Positions 17,316-25,071 of a DNA stretch of 64,000 bases are shown one piece after another; positions within the stretch are counted from its first letter, which is position 1, and each line of letters begins with the position of its first letter. The notes beneath the pieces were generated by a model. The model worked only from the letters and a program-made list of their open reading frames with translations. It was not told the DNA's origin and did no database searches. The stretch spans positions 18,632 through 82,631 of the forward strand of contig JAJPJC010000122.1 of the NCBI GenBank assembly GCA_021324445.1. The letters run 5' to 3'. The position numbers and the translations under genes were made by a program. Source of the DNA: Isosphaeraceae bacterium. Its GTDB lineage: Bacteria > Planctomycetota > Planctomycetia > Isosphaerales > Isosphaeraceae.

Positions 17316-19283
17316 TCAGAAGGGGGCTGTCTCCTCGGGTGGGTCTGTCCGGTCCGACGAGGGTTCCACGGTCCGAGGACGCTCTTTGCGGATGGAGCTA
17401 CCCCCGCTGCCAGGGCTGGATCGACCGCTCCGGGCCGGCGCGGGTGATGCCGGGCGCGGGGCCGTCGGTTGAGGTCGCGCCTCGGCCGCCCGGATCCGCC
17501 GCCGCAACTCGATCATCCGGTCCTCCAGCTTCCGGAACACGTCGGCATCCTTCGCGAGCGGGCCCTTCATCAAGTGATGGTACTCCCCGACCACCGCGTC
17601 GAGCTCCTTCCGCAGGGCCGCGAGATTCGTTGCGGAGCCGGGCCGAGCCTTCTTGGGCGTCGCCGGTTTCAGGGCGGCCTTGAGGCGCGGTTCGGTTGCG
17701 GCCGAGCGCCCGCCGGTCTCCCGGCCAATCTTGGCGACGCTCCGTCCTCCCTTGGTGATCGTCAGGAGTTCTTCGTAGACGAGCTTACCTTCTTTGAGGG
17801 CCTGGACCCGGTGCTGCCCCGGGCGGAGGCGCAGCTCGTGGAGGCCCGCGCCGTTGAGGACGATCTCCTCAGCCTGGTCGTCGACCCGGACTTTCACCGC
17901 CGGGTCGTCGACCTGGAGCACCAGCACGCCACGGGGCGTATGGATCCGCAGGATGGTCGCCACCGCCTCGGCGAGCTTGGTGACCTCGGTGGCCCGGGTC
18001 CAGCCCAGCCCGACCAGGCCGGTCACGACCACGGCGGCGGCCGTCGCCCACCGCCAGGATCGGGCTCGGCTCCGGCTTGGGGCGGTGGCCAACCCGGACT
18101 CACCGGCGAGCCCAGGGTTCTGGAGGCGGGCCAGGTGCTCCTCAAGCAACTGCGCCACGACGGCGGCCGAGCCGTACCGCCGGGCGGGGTCCTTCGCCAG
18201 CAGGGTCTCGACGATCGCGACGAGCCAGTCGGGGATCTCGGGGGCGTCGGCACGGATCGGGTGGGGCGTCTCCTCGCAGACGCGCTTGAGCACGGCCAGC
18301 GCCGTCGGGGCCCGGAACGGGGGTCGGCCCAGGCACATCGCATAGAGCACGCCCCCGAGGCTGAACAGGTCGGACCGGGGGTCGACCGGCTCGCCGCGCG
18401 CTTGCTCGGGGGCCATGTACTGCGGGGTCCCGACCACGACGTCGCTGTGGGTGAGGCTGGCGTCGTCGACCGTCCGGGCCAGGCCGAAGTCGGTGATCTT
18501 GACCCGCTCGACGCCGTTCTCCAGCAAGATGTTCGACGGCTTGATATCGCGGTGGATCAGGCCCTGGTCATGGGCCGCGGCCAGGCCGATGGCGACCTGG
18601 CGGCCGATCCGGAGGATCTCGGGAAGCTTCAGCGGACCGCAGCGGTCCAGCCGGTCCTGGAGCGACTCGCCGGAGATGAACGGCATGACGAGGTAGGGAA
18701 GGCCCCGGAACTCGTCGACGGCATAGATCGGCACGACGTGTTCGTGGCTGACCGCCGCGGCCGCCCGCGCCTCGCGGGCGAACCGCCGCCGGGCCGCGGC
18801 CACGGCCGCCAACTGCGGCGCCATCACCTTGACGGCCACCAGCCGGTTCAAGGCCGGGTCGTACGCCTTGAGCACGATCCCCATGCCCCCCTGGCCGATG
18901 ACCTCGATCACCTCGTATTGCGCCACGGTGCCGAGCAAGCCCGGCCGCGGCGCCGGGCCCAGGAAGTCGAGCGCGAGCTCCCCGCCGGCCTCGACGTCGC
19001 CGGGGATCTCTCCCGTCACGTCCGCGCCGCGTTCGTGGAACTGCGCCACCAGGTGGCTCACGATCGAGCGATCGTCGCTCGAGACCGACCGGCCGGCCTC
19101 GGCGAGCTGGCGCGCCACGACGGCGAACGAACCATCGCCGCCGGCCAGCCGCTCCAGGGTGGTCTGGCAGACCCCGCAGTCGTCCAGGTGCCGCACGACG
19201 GCAGCCTGGTCCGGCTCGGACAGGACCCCCTCGATCAGGGCCCGGAGCCGATCCGACGACGGGCATTCGAACACGGATGTCAT
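17316..19283 (-). CDS. Ser/Thr protein kinase with N-terminal zinc finger
   Basis: A 655-residue receptor-type kinase. The start (19283) has AAGGAG 7 bases ahead; the in-frame codon at 19346 would lie inside the sigma factor gene. Residues 1-45 carry an anti-sigma-like HxxxCxxC (RHLDDCGVC). The kinase domain (about 120-390) shows GQGGMG, VAVKVM, HRDIKPSN near 245, DFGLAR and GTPQYMAPEQARG. A membrane helix (WATAAAVVVTGLVGLGW) follows near 410. The 230-residue C-terminal part would be external, with a PEGA-like segment and a basic tail. It lies downstream of the ECF sigma gene, a linkage known in planctomycetes. The finger may bind the sigma factor. Confidence 0.92.
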   Translation of the reverse strand: MTSVFECPSSDRLRALIEGVLSEPDQAAVVRHLDDCGVCQTTLERLAGGDGSFAVVARQLAEAGRSVSSDDRSIVSHLVAQFHERGADVTGEIPGDVEAGGELALDFLGPAPRPGLLGTVAQYEVIEVIGQGGMGIVLKAYDPALNRLVAVKVMAPQLAAVAAARRRFAREARAAAAVSHEHVVPIYAVDEFRGLPYLVMPFISGESLQDRLDRCGPLKLPEILRIGRQVAIGLAAAHDQGLIHRDIKPSNILLENGVERVKITDFGLARTVDDASLTHSDVVVGTPQYMAPEQARGEPVDPRSDLFSLGGVLYAMCLGRPPFRAPTALAVLKRVCEETPHPIRADAPEIPDWLVAIVETLLAKDPARRYGSAAVVAQLLEEHLARLQNPGLAGESGLATAPSRSRARSWRWATAAAVVVTGLVGLGWTRATEVTKLAEAVATILRIHTPRGVLVLQVDDPAVKVRVDDQAEEIVLNGAGLHELRLRPGQHRVQALKEGKLVYEELLTITKGGRSVAKIGRETGGRSAATEPRLKAALKPATPKKARPGSATNLAALRKELDAVVGEYHHLMKGPLAKDADVFRKLEDRMIELRRRIRAAEARPQPTAPRPASPAPARSGRSSPGSGGSSIRKERPRTVEPSSDRTDPPEETAPF

Positions 19284-19302
19284 GGGAGAGCTCCTTGGGT
19301 GC

Positions 19303-19905
19303 TCATTCCTCGGGCAGTTCCCCGAGCACGGCCTTGAGCCGGGCAATCACCCGGCTCTTGGCGATATGGACGGCGCCGACCGAGATCCCCAGCGACTCGG
19401 CGACCGCGCGCGGGCTCTCCCCGTCGACCGCGGTGCGCCAGAAGGCCTGCCAGGTCGTGTCCGAGCATTGCACGCGGACCCGCTCGGCGGCCCAGTTGAG
19501 CCGGCTGTTGCGGTACTCCTGTTCCCAGACCTCCTTCTCGTCGGGAGCCGGCGCCGGCTGAGCGTCGAGCCGATGGTTCATCGCCGTGTCGCCGGTCCCC
19601 CGGGGATGGCGGGATTGTCGCTTGTGCACGTTGATGAGGGTATGGCGAGTCACGGTGAACAGCCAGGCGCGGAACGAGCCGACGGCCGGGTCATACTCCA
19701 GGCAGCGGGCCTTGGCCGCGACGACCCGGAGCACCTCCTGGGTGACGTCGGCGGCGTCGGCGTCCTGGAGGCCGCGCCTCCGCACAAACCGGTAGATCAT
19801 CGGGGCATAGAGCGCGACGAACTGCTCCCACGCCGACCGGTCGCCCGCATCCCGGATCCGCAACAGGAGGCTGGGCCGCGTCGGCATCGGATCGTTCGCC
19901 GGCAT
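19303..19905 (-). CDS. ECF-family RNA polymerase sigma factor
   Basis: A 200-residue sigma-70 family protein with region 2 (WEQFVALYAPMIYRFVRRRG, then ADVTQEVLRVVAAK and FRAWLFTVTRHTLIN) and region 4 (VAESLGISVGAVHIAKSRV). The start at 19905 is set by GAGGAGG four bases upstream of the ATG; the in-frame start at 19926 has none. The gene ends 19 bases before the kinase start. Kinase-linked ECF factors of planctomycetes are thought to be controlled by the kinase, by phosphorylation or by the kinase's zinc-finger N-terminus. That is family knowledge, not shown here. Confidence 0.92.
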   Translation of the reverse strand: MPANDPMPTRPSLLLRIRDAGDRSAWEQFVALYAPMIYRFVRRRGLQDADAADVTQEVLRVVAAKARCLEYDPAVGSFRAWLFTVTRHTLINVHKRQSRHPRGTGDTAMNHRLDAQPAPAPDEKEVWEQEYRNSRLNWAAERVRVQCSDTTWQAFWRTAVDGESPRAVAESLGISVGAVHIAKSRVIARLKAVLGELPEE

Positions 19906-19992
19906 AGGACCCTCCTCAAGATACAACGGCGGAGGGAAATCCTTTCACCAGGCCCGTGCTTTTCGCGACGAGCCCGAGAGATTACCCCGGCG

Positions 19993-20061
19993 ACCAAGTA
20001 AGTCAGGCTTTAGCCTGACAGGAATCGAAACCTCAGGCTAAAGCCTGAACTACGACTTGGT
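19993..20061. repeat. Palindromic repeat family, copy 2
   Basis: Arms ACCAAGT...GTCAGGCTTTAGCCTGA and TCAGGCTAAAGCCTGA...ACTTGGT enclose a spacer of about 14 bp. The core TCAGGCT-AGCCTGA is shared with copies at 7716 and 63392, but the centre is TTA rather than GTCC. Confidence 0.8.
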
Positions 20062-20161
20062 TGATCCCGACGATGATCTTGGGCGGACGAAGATCCACAC
20101 GGCCCACGGGGACCTCGATCGCCGGATCGCGGACGAATGAACCGCGGAGGATGGTGATCAC
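20033..20161 (-). pseudogene. Possible gene fragment cut by the palindrome
   Basis: From GTG 20161 the minus strand reads a 42-codon frame (VITILRGSFVRDPAIEVPVG, then RVDLRPPKIIVGINQ) whose sequence looks coding. It lies in the same frame as the gene at 20189, just past that gene's stop. Its last codons and stop come from the palindromic repeat, so it may be the 5' part of a gene interrupted or ended by repeat insertion. There is no ribosome site of note. Low confidence. Confidence 0.3.
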
Positions 20162-20188
20162 GGCGGGGTCGACGTTGGAGCCAGGAAG

Positions 20189-20578
20189 TCAGCGCTCGGG
20201 TTCATCGCCTTCATCGATGTCCAGGGGCGCAATACCGGCAATGAACAGCTCACTCCTGTCCGTGAACCCCTTCTTCGCGTGCCTCTTTTGCAGCCGGCGG
20301 CCCGTGCCCGCGAAGGCGACCACCTCGCTCCCCCGGTAAGCGACCAGTTGCCCGAGTCGCTTCTCCGCCAGCAGCCGCGGCCGGTCGCGCTTGTAAGCTT
20401 CAATGCCTGCTTGGATGAGTTCGGGTTTCCTCTGACCGAGGATCCGCTGCATCTCCGCTTGGCGGATCTTGAGCAGTCGAGCCACCTCGGGATCAGACTC
20501 GACCGGGATCGAGTCCAGGGCGGGATCGGGGTCGACCTCTTCGATCCCAGGGACGCTCCTTTGAGAGTCGGTTGACAT
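20189..20578 (-). CDS. Small hypothetical protein, protease-companion-like
   Basis: A 129-residue protein starting at ATG 20578, with GGAG 7 bases ahead; the longer upstream frame looks non-coding. The first 35 residues are acidic and disordered. A helix (VARLLKIRQAEMQRILG) is followed by a compact domain with LVAYRGSEVVAFAGTGRRLQ and the ending ELFIAGIAPLDID. The 'xxLxxYRGxxVxxxGxTxxxL...xxF..gI.P' pattern resembles small proteins found next to retropepsin-like aspartic proteases in cyanobacteria and planctomycetes. No protease gene is seen beside it. Function unknown. Confidence 0.65.
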   Translation of the reverse strand: MSTDSQRSVPGIEEVDPDPALDSIPVESDPEVARLLKIRQAEMQRILGQRKPELIQAGIEAYKRDRPRLLAEKRLGQLVAYRGSEVVAFAGTGRRLQKRHAKKGFTDRSELFIAGIAPLDIDEGDEPER

Positions 20579-20839
20579 CACAATCTCCTGGTCGGTTGCC
20601 TCGCCACCCCGAACGACGCCCGGAGACTTTCCCGCCCCGCTCATCCGCTGCGCGGCCTGTGGCGATCGCCCACCGGCGTCAATTCTAACGCGCTCGGTGG
20701 GGATCGCCAACGAGGTGAACGGCCCGATCGAGCGCGGCCGATGCCTCCTCCTCGTCCGAGCCGGTCCAGCCCGCCAGGCCCCACATCCCGTGGCCGTTCT
20801 CACTGACCGGCGAGCCTGTACGCTCGAGCGTGCGATACC

Positions 20840-23518
20840 TCATGGCTTGCGACCCTCGCGGAGATCTCTTTGGCAACATGTGCTGGACTGGATCAGCTCG
20901 GCGACGAGTGCGGTCCAGCCAGTCTGGTGGCTGGCGCCCAGGCCCGAGCCGTCGTCGCCATGGAAGTATTCATGGAATGGGATATGATCGCGCCAGTGCG
21001 GATCGGTCTGGAAGAGCGCGACGCCGCCGAGAACGGGGCGGCGGCCCTCGGCGTCGCGCAGGAAGATCCGCACCAGGCGTTGGGCGAGCTCGTCGGCGGC
21101 CTCGGCGAGCGTCACGCGGTGCGGCTCGCCGCGCGGCAGGTCGACCGTCAGGCTCGGGCCGTAGTAGCGGTGGTATTCGCGCAGCGCCTCGATCATCAGG
21201 AAATTGACGGGGAACCAGATCGGCCCCCGCCAGTTGGAGTTGCCGCCATAGATCGGCTGGGACGACTCGGCCGGCTCGTAGGCGACCCGATTGTTGTGGA
21301 AAAGGAAGGGCTCGCCGGCCAGCCCGCGGGAGACCGACCGCAAGCCATAATCGGAGAGGAACTGCGCCGGGTCGAACAGGCGGGGCAGGACCGCCTCGAG
21401 CTTCGCCCGGTCGGCCAGGGCGAACAGCCGGCGATTCCCTTCGCCGAGCTGCGTCATCAGGCAGAGGTTGCCGGCCAGGGTCGGGCGGTAGCGGAAGTAC
21501 CAGTCCATCCGGCGGCGGAAGTGGGGCAGCCGCTCCAGCGTTCCCGGCTCGATCGCCAGGGTGGCGCACAGCGGGAGCAACCCCACAAACGAGCGGACCT
21601 TCAAGTGTTCGGGTGGTCCTCCTTCGATGCGGATCACGTCGTAATAGAACTGGTCGACCGGATCCCACAGGCCGATCTCGCGGTTGATCCCGTTGATCGC
21701 GTGCGAGATCGCCAGGAAGTGCTCGAAGAACTTGGTCGCGATCGCCTCGTAGGCCGGCCGGGTTCGGCTCAGCTCCAGCGCGATGGCCAGCATATCGAGG
21801 CAGAACAAGCCCATCCACGCCGTGCCGTCGGCCTGCTCGAGCCGCCGGCCATCCGCCAGGTTCGGCTTGCTGCGGTCGAAGACCCCGATATTGTCCAGGC
21901 CCAGGAAGCCCCCCTGGAACGCGTTGCGGCCCGCGGGGTCCTTGCGGTTGACCCACCAGGTGAAGTTCAGCAGCAGCTTGTGGAAGACCTCCTCGAGGAA
22001 GTCGGTGTCCGGCCGGCCGGTCCGCTCGCGGTCGATCTCGTAGACCCGTAACGCGGCGTGGGCATGCACCGGCGGATTGGCGTCGCCGAAGTCCCACTCG
22101 TAGGCCGGGAGTTGGCCGTTCGGATGCATGTACCACTCGCGCAAGAGCAGCACCAGCTGCCGCTTGGCCCACTCGGGGTCGATCCGGGCCAGCACGATGC
22201 AATGGAACGCCGTGTCCCAGGCGGCGAACCAGGGATATTCCCACTTGTCGGGGACACTCAACACGTCGAGGTGATACACGTGCCGCCAGCCGGAATTCCG
22301 GCCGCTCAGCCGGGGCCGTGGGGGCTCCGGGCCGGCCGGGTCGCCCTCCAGCCACAGCTCGACGCTGTAGTGATAGAACTGCTTGGACCAGAGCAGCCCC
22401 GCATACGCTTGCCGCTGCACCCGGCGCTGGTCCTCACCCAGACCAGCCGGCTGGAGGGCCTCGTAAAACTCGTCGGCCTCAGCCATCCGCCGACGCACCA
22501 TCAGATCGAAACGGCCGAACGGATCGGACAGCGGCGTGTTGGTGAATCGGGTACGCACCGTCATGGCGGCGCCCGGCGCGACAGTGGCCTGATAGTGGGC
22601 CGCCGCCTTCGACCCCCGCCGCGCCGGGTTGACCCGGTCGCGGCGCCCCTGGACCACGGCGTGGTGGAACGCGTCTTTGACGTAGGGACTCTCGTTGGGC
22701 GCGCCGAAGAGTCGCCGGCGGTTCGTGTCGTTCTCGGTGAAGAGCAGGGTCGGGACCTGCGTATGGTCATCGAGGTACCACCACCGCTGGCCCAGGTGGC
22801 GATGCTCAGTGCGGACGACCGTGTCGCCGTCGGCCCGCAGGACGGGGCGATCGCCGCCGTAGCCCCAGGACCAGGTGTTGCGGTACCAGGCCTGGGGCAG
22901 GATGTGCAGCTCGGCCGGCTCCGGACCGCGGTTATAGGCCGTGATCCGGCAGAGGATATCCTCCTCGGCGGCCTTGGCATAGTCGACGAAGACGTCGAAA
23001 TAACGCCCCGCGGCCAGGGCCTCGCCCAGGGCGTCGATCAGCTCGAACTCGCGCTCGGCCCGCGACCGCCGCCGGTTCTCGGCCAGCAGCCGCTCGTAGG
23101 GATATTCGACCTGGGGATACTTGTAGAGCATCCGCATGTAGGCGTGACTGGGCAGGCCGTCCAGGTAGAAATAATACTCCTTGACATCCTCGCCGTGATT
23201 GCCTTCTTCGTTGGCCAGGCCGAAGAGCCGCTCCTTGAGGAACGGGTCGCGACCATTCCACAGCGCGATCGCCAGGCAGAGGTTCTGGAAGCGATTGCAG
23301 AAGCCGGCGAGCCCGTCCTCGTTCCAGCGGTAGGCCCGGCTGCGGGCATGGTCGTGGGGGAAGTAGTCCCAGGCCGTACCGGCGGGGCTGTAGTCTTCGC
23401 GGACCGTGCCCCAGGCCCGCTCGGCCAGGTACGGCCCCCAGTGTTTCCAGTCGGCGCGCCGCGCGGCACTGTCGCTCAAGCGCCGTTGTTCGGCGGTCGT
23501 CGACTCGAGTTCGGGCAC
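20840..23518 (-). CDS. Large MGH1-like/GH63-type glycoside hydrolase
   Basis: An 892-residue (alpha/alpha)6-barrel glycosidase. I chose GTG 23518, with GGAG about 10 bases ahead, because the ATG at 23683 adds 55 low-complexity residues and related proteins begin near TAEQRRLSDSAARRADWKHW. Conserved stretches include AWDYFPHDHARSRAYRWNED, YPWFAAWDTAFHCI, EWYMHPNGQLPAYEWDF, GFLGLDNIGVFDRS and IYGGNSNWRGPIWFPVNFLM. The last is typical of the MGH1-like domain in glucosidases and mannosylglycerate hydrolases. No signal peptide is visible, so it is probably cytoplasmic. The substrate is likely an alpha-glucoside. Confidence 0.87.
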   Translation of the reverse strand: MPELESTTAEQRRLSDSAARRADWKHWGPYLAERAWGTVREDYSPAGTAWDYFPHDHARSRAYRWNEDGLAGFCNRFQNLCLAIALWNGRDPFLKERLFGLANEEGNHGEDVKEYYFYLDGLPSHAYMRMLYKYPQVEYPYERLLAENRRRSRAEREFELIDALGEALAAGRYFDVFVDYAKAAEEDILCRITAYNRGPEPAELHILPQAWYRNTWSWGYGGDRPVLRADGDTVVRTEHRHLGQRWWYLDDHTQVPTLLFTENDTNRRRLFGAPNESPYVKDAFHHAVVQGRRDRVNPARRGSKAAAHYQATVAPGAAMTVRTRFTNTPLSDPFGRFDLMVRRRMAEADEFYEALQPAGLGEDQRRVQRQAYAGLLWSKQFYHYSVELWLEGDPAGPEPPRPRLSGRNSGWRHVYHLDVLSVPDKWEYPWFAAWDTAFHCIVLARIDPEWAKRQLVLLLREWYMHPNGQLPAYEWDFGDANPPVHAHAALRVYEIDRERTGRPDTDFLEEVFHKLLLNFTWWVNRKDPAGRNAFQGGFLGLDNIGVFDRSKPNLADGRRLEQADGTAWMGLFCLDMLAIALELSRTRPAYEAIATKFFEHFLAISHAINGINREIGLWDPVDQFYYDVIRIEGGPPEHLKVRSFVGLLPLCATLAIEPGTLERLPHFRRRMDWYFRYRPTLAGNLCLMTQLGEGNRRLFALADRAKLEAVLPRLFDPAQFLSDYGLRSVSRGLAGEPFLFHNNRVAYEPAESSQPIYGGNSNWRGPIWFPVNFLMIEALREYHRYYGPSLTVDLPRGEPHRVTLAEAADELAQRLVRIFLRDAEGRRPVLGGVALFQTDPHWRDHIPFHEYFHGDDGSGLGASHQTGWTALVAELIQSSTCCQRDLREGRKP

Positions 23519-24047
23519 AGGGCGGATCTCCGTCGCTCGGATGCCGCTGATCCTGCTGGCCGCCGCGGTGACTTCTCGCGGTGGCGCGTCGCCACGGCGG
23601 GCTGATGGGCCGGTTGTCCCTCGACGGCGGCCCGCACCGCGGCACCCGACCTTCGGAGGACCGATGATCCGATCATACGGCACGGGAATTCAGCGGTCAA
23701 ATCACAGGCCGGCCGCGACGATGCGACCCTCCTGAGATCCCCATGATGGTGTGCTTACCGTTGTCCCGGAGCCCCCCTTCCCGAACCTCGGCGCAGTCGT
23801 TCAAGTCGATCACATCGCACGTATCCTGCCTCTCCGGAGTAACTTACGGCAGGAGAGAGAATCTCAGGATTATTTGATCTCTTGAAGACAGAGTGTCATA
23901 ATCTGGCGAGGGCGGCTCTCATCGGGCCGCCACCTGGGATCGCCAGCCATCCCACGATGCCGGGGCGGTGGGCCACGACTGTGGGGCGACATCGAGGTTG
24001 ACGATCCCATCAGGTCGAACATGCCGTTCGTCGTCAAGGAGCCATCG
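23519..24047. other. Divergent intergenic region with HPr promoter
   Basis: These 529 bases separate the minus-strand glycosidase from the plus-strand HPr gene. I see no gene. The part from 23684 to 23900 contains A/T-richer patches and the promoter at 23874; the remainder is plain leader sequence. Confidence 0.5.
23874..23902 (+). promoter_or_regulatory. Sigma-70-like promoter ahead of HPr gene
   Basis: TTGATC (23874-23879), a 17-bp spacer and CATAAT (23897-23902) match a vegetative promoter well, with 4 of 6 at -35 and 5 of 6 at -10. The predicted leader of about 140 bases is long. Confidence 0.5.
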
Positions 24048-24350
24048 ATGACTGAAACCTGTCTCAGAAGCCGCCAAGTCGTCATCATCGATCCCCTCGG
24101 GCTCCACTTGCGGCCTGCTGCCAAGCTGGTGGTCCTGGCGCAATCGTTCCGGTCGGAAATCCGGGTCATCGCCAAGGGCATCACGGCCAACGCCAAGAGC
24201 CTCCTCGACCTGGCGACCCTCGCCGCCGAGTGCGGAACTACGCTTGATATCGTCGCCCACGGTGCCGATGCCCATGAGGCCGTCACCGCCCTGACCGACC
24301 TGATCGGTGCCGGGTTCGATGGGTCGGTGGATCGGGGAGTGGCCGCGTAG
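24048..24350 (+). CDS. HPr family phosphocarrier protein
   Basis: A 100-residue HPr-like protein starting at ATG 24048, with AAGGAG 6 bases ahead. It holds the phosphohistidine motif LGLHLRPAAKLV (His near residue 20) and the serine site AKSLLDLATLA (Ser near 46 in HPr numbering), so both the PEP-dependent His site and the HPr-kinase Ser site are conserved. No PTS enzyme I, EIIA or sugar permease gene is in the window. The role may therefore be regulatory rather than sugar transport. Confidence 0.9.
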   Translation: MTETCLRSRQVVIIDPLGLHLRPAAKLVVLAQSFRSEIRVIAKGITANAKSLLDLATLAAECGTTLDIVAHGADAHEAVTALTDLIGAGFDGSVDRGVAA

Positions 24351-24453
24351 CCGGACGAGCCACGGGTCGTTTCCAGCGAGGCCCAGCGCCGATGCACCTT
24401 CAGTCCAGGCAACGCCCTGATCACCCCTCTGCGAGGAGTCTTGGCCGGCCGGG

Positions 24454-24681
24454 TCAGGCCTTCTTGTAAAGCTCGAAGCTGCCCCAGTCTTGGGGTGGCA
24501 AGATCCAGCCGAGGAAGCCCCGGTACCGGATGACCCACCGGCCTGCGATGCTCCTCTGTTCGAGATCCAGGCGACCCAGGTATTGAACCTTGTGACCGTC
24601 TCGCCCGTAAGAACTCACCTCGTGCTCTCGGACGGCAAAAGTGATCTCCAGGGTTCCCCGGTACGTCTTGATGAATTCCAC
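24454..24681 (-). CDS. Small hypothetical protein, possibly 5'-truncated
   Basis: A 75-codon frame from GTG 24681 with alternating beta-like segments (TYRGTLEITFAV, KVQYLGRLDLEQ, IAGRWVIRYRG) and the ending WGSFELYKKA. Such 'I.G.W.i...G.FEL' endings occur in small lipocalin-like or beta-barrel proteins. The codons just upstream (DGPIAGNR) also look coding and stay in frame to a TGA near 24757, with no better start. The gene may have lost its 5' part. Function unknown. Confidence 0.45.
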   Translation of the reverse strand: MEFIKTYRGTLEITFAVREHEVSSYGRDGHKVQYLGRLDLEQRSIAGRWVIRYRGFLGWILPPQDWGSFELYKKA

Positions 24682-25071
24682 TCGGTTCCCTGCGATCGGT
24701 CCATCAAGCGGGTGGGATGGTCGCGAACCGACGCGGGCTCGCCAAGGTCATTTTGAAATTTTTTGGGATTGCTCGCGCAGGGCGAGCCGGGATGCTTGCG
24801 AGTGCTGGATATCTGGATCGCGCAGAGGCCCGGCGCCGCGCGGCCGCTCTGGGCGAATCCCCTTGGACCGCGGGGAGCCAGCCTGGCTGCGCGGTCGTTC
24901 GCGTCCTGGGGGGCCGATCGGCACGCCTTCAGGACGTGCCATTCAACCGAGTTTCCGTTTCCGGCCGCTTCCGAGGCCGGTCAAGTTCATCCTGGATGAG
25001 GGCTGAGCCCAGCACGATGAGTTCGTACTCACGTCGAATTGATGAGAACCTCGCACGGCTGAGCCCGGTCC
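24682..25071. other. Intergenic stretch without recognisable gene
   Basis: I see no supported gene, repeat or structured element in these 390 bases beyond the possible lost 5' end of the small gene at 24454. Confidence 0.4.
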
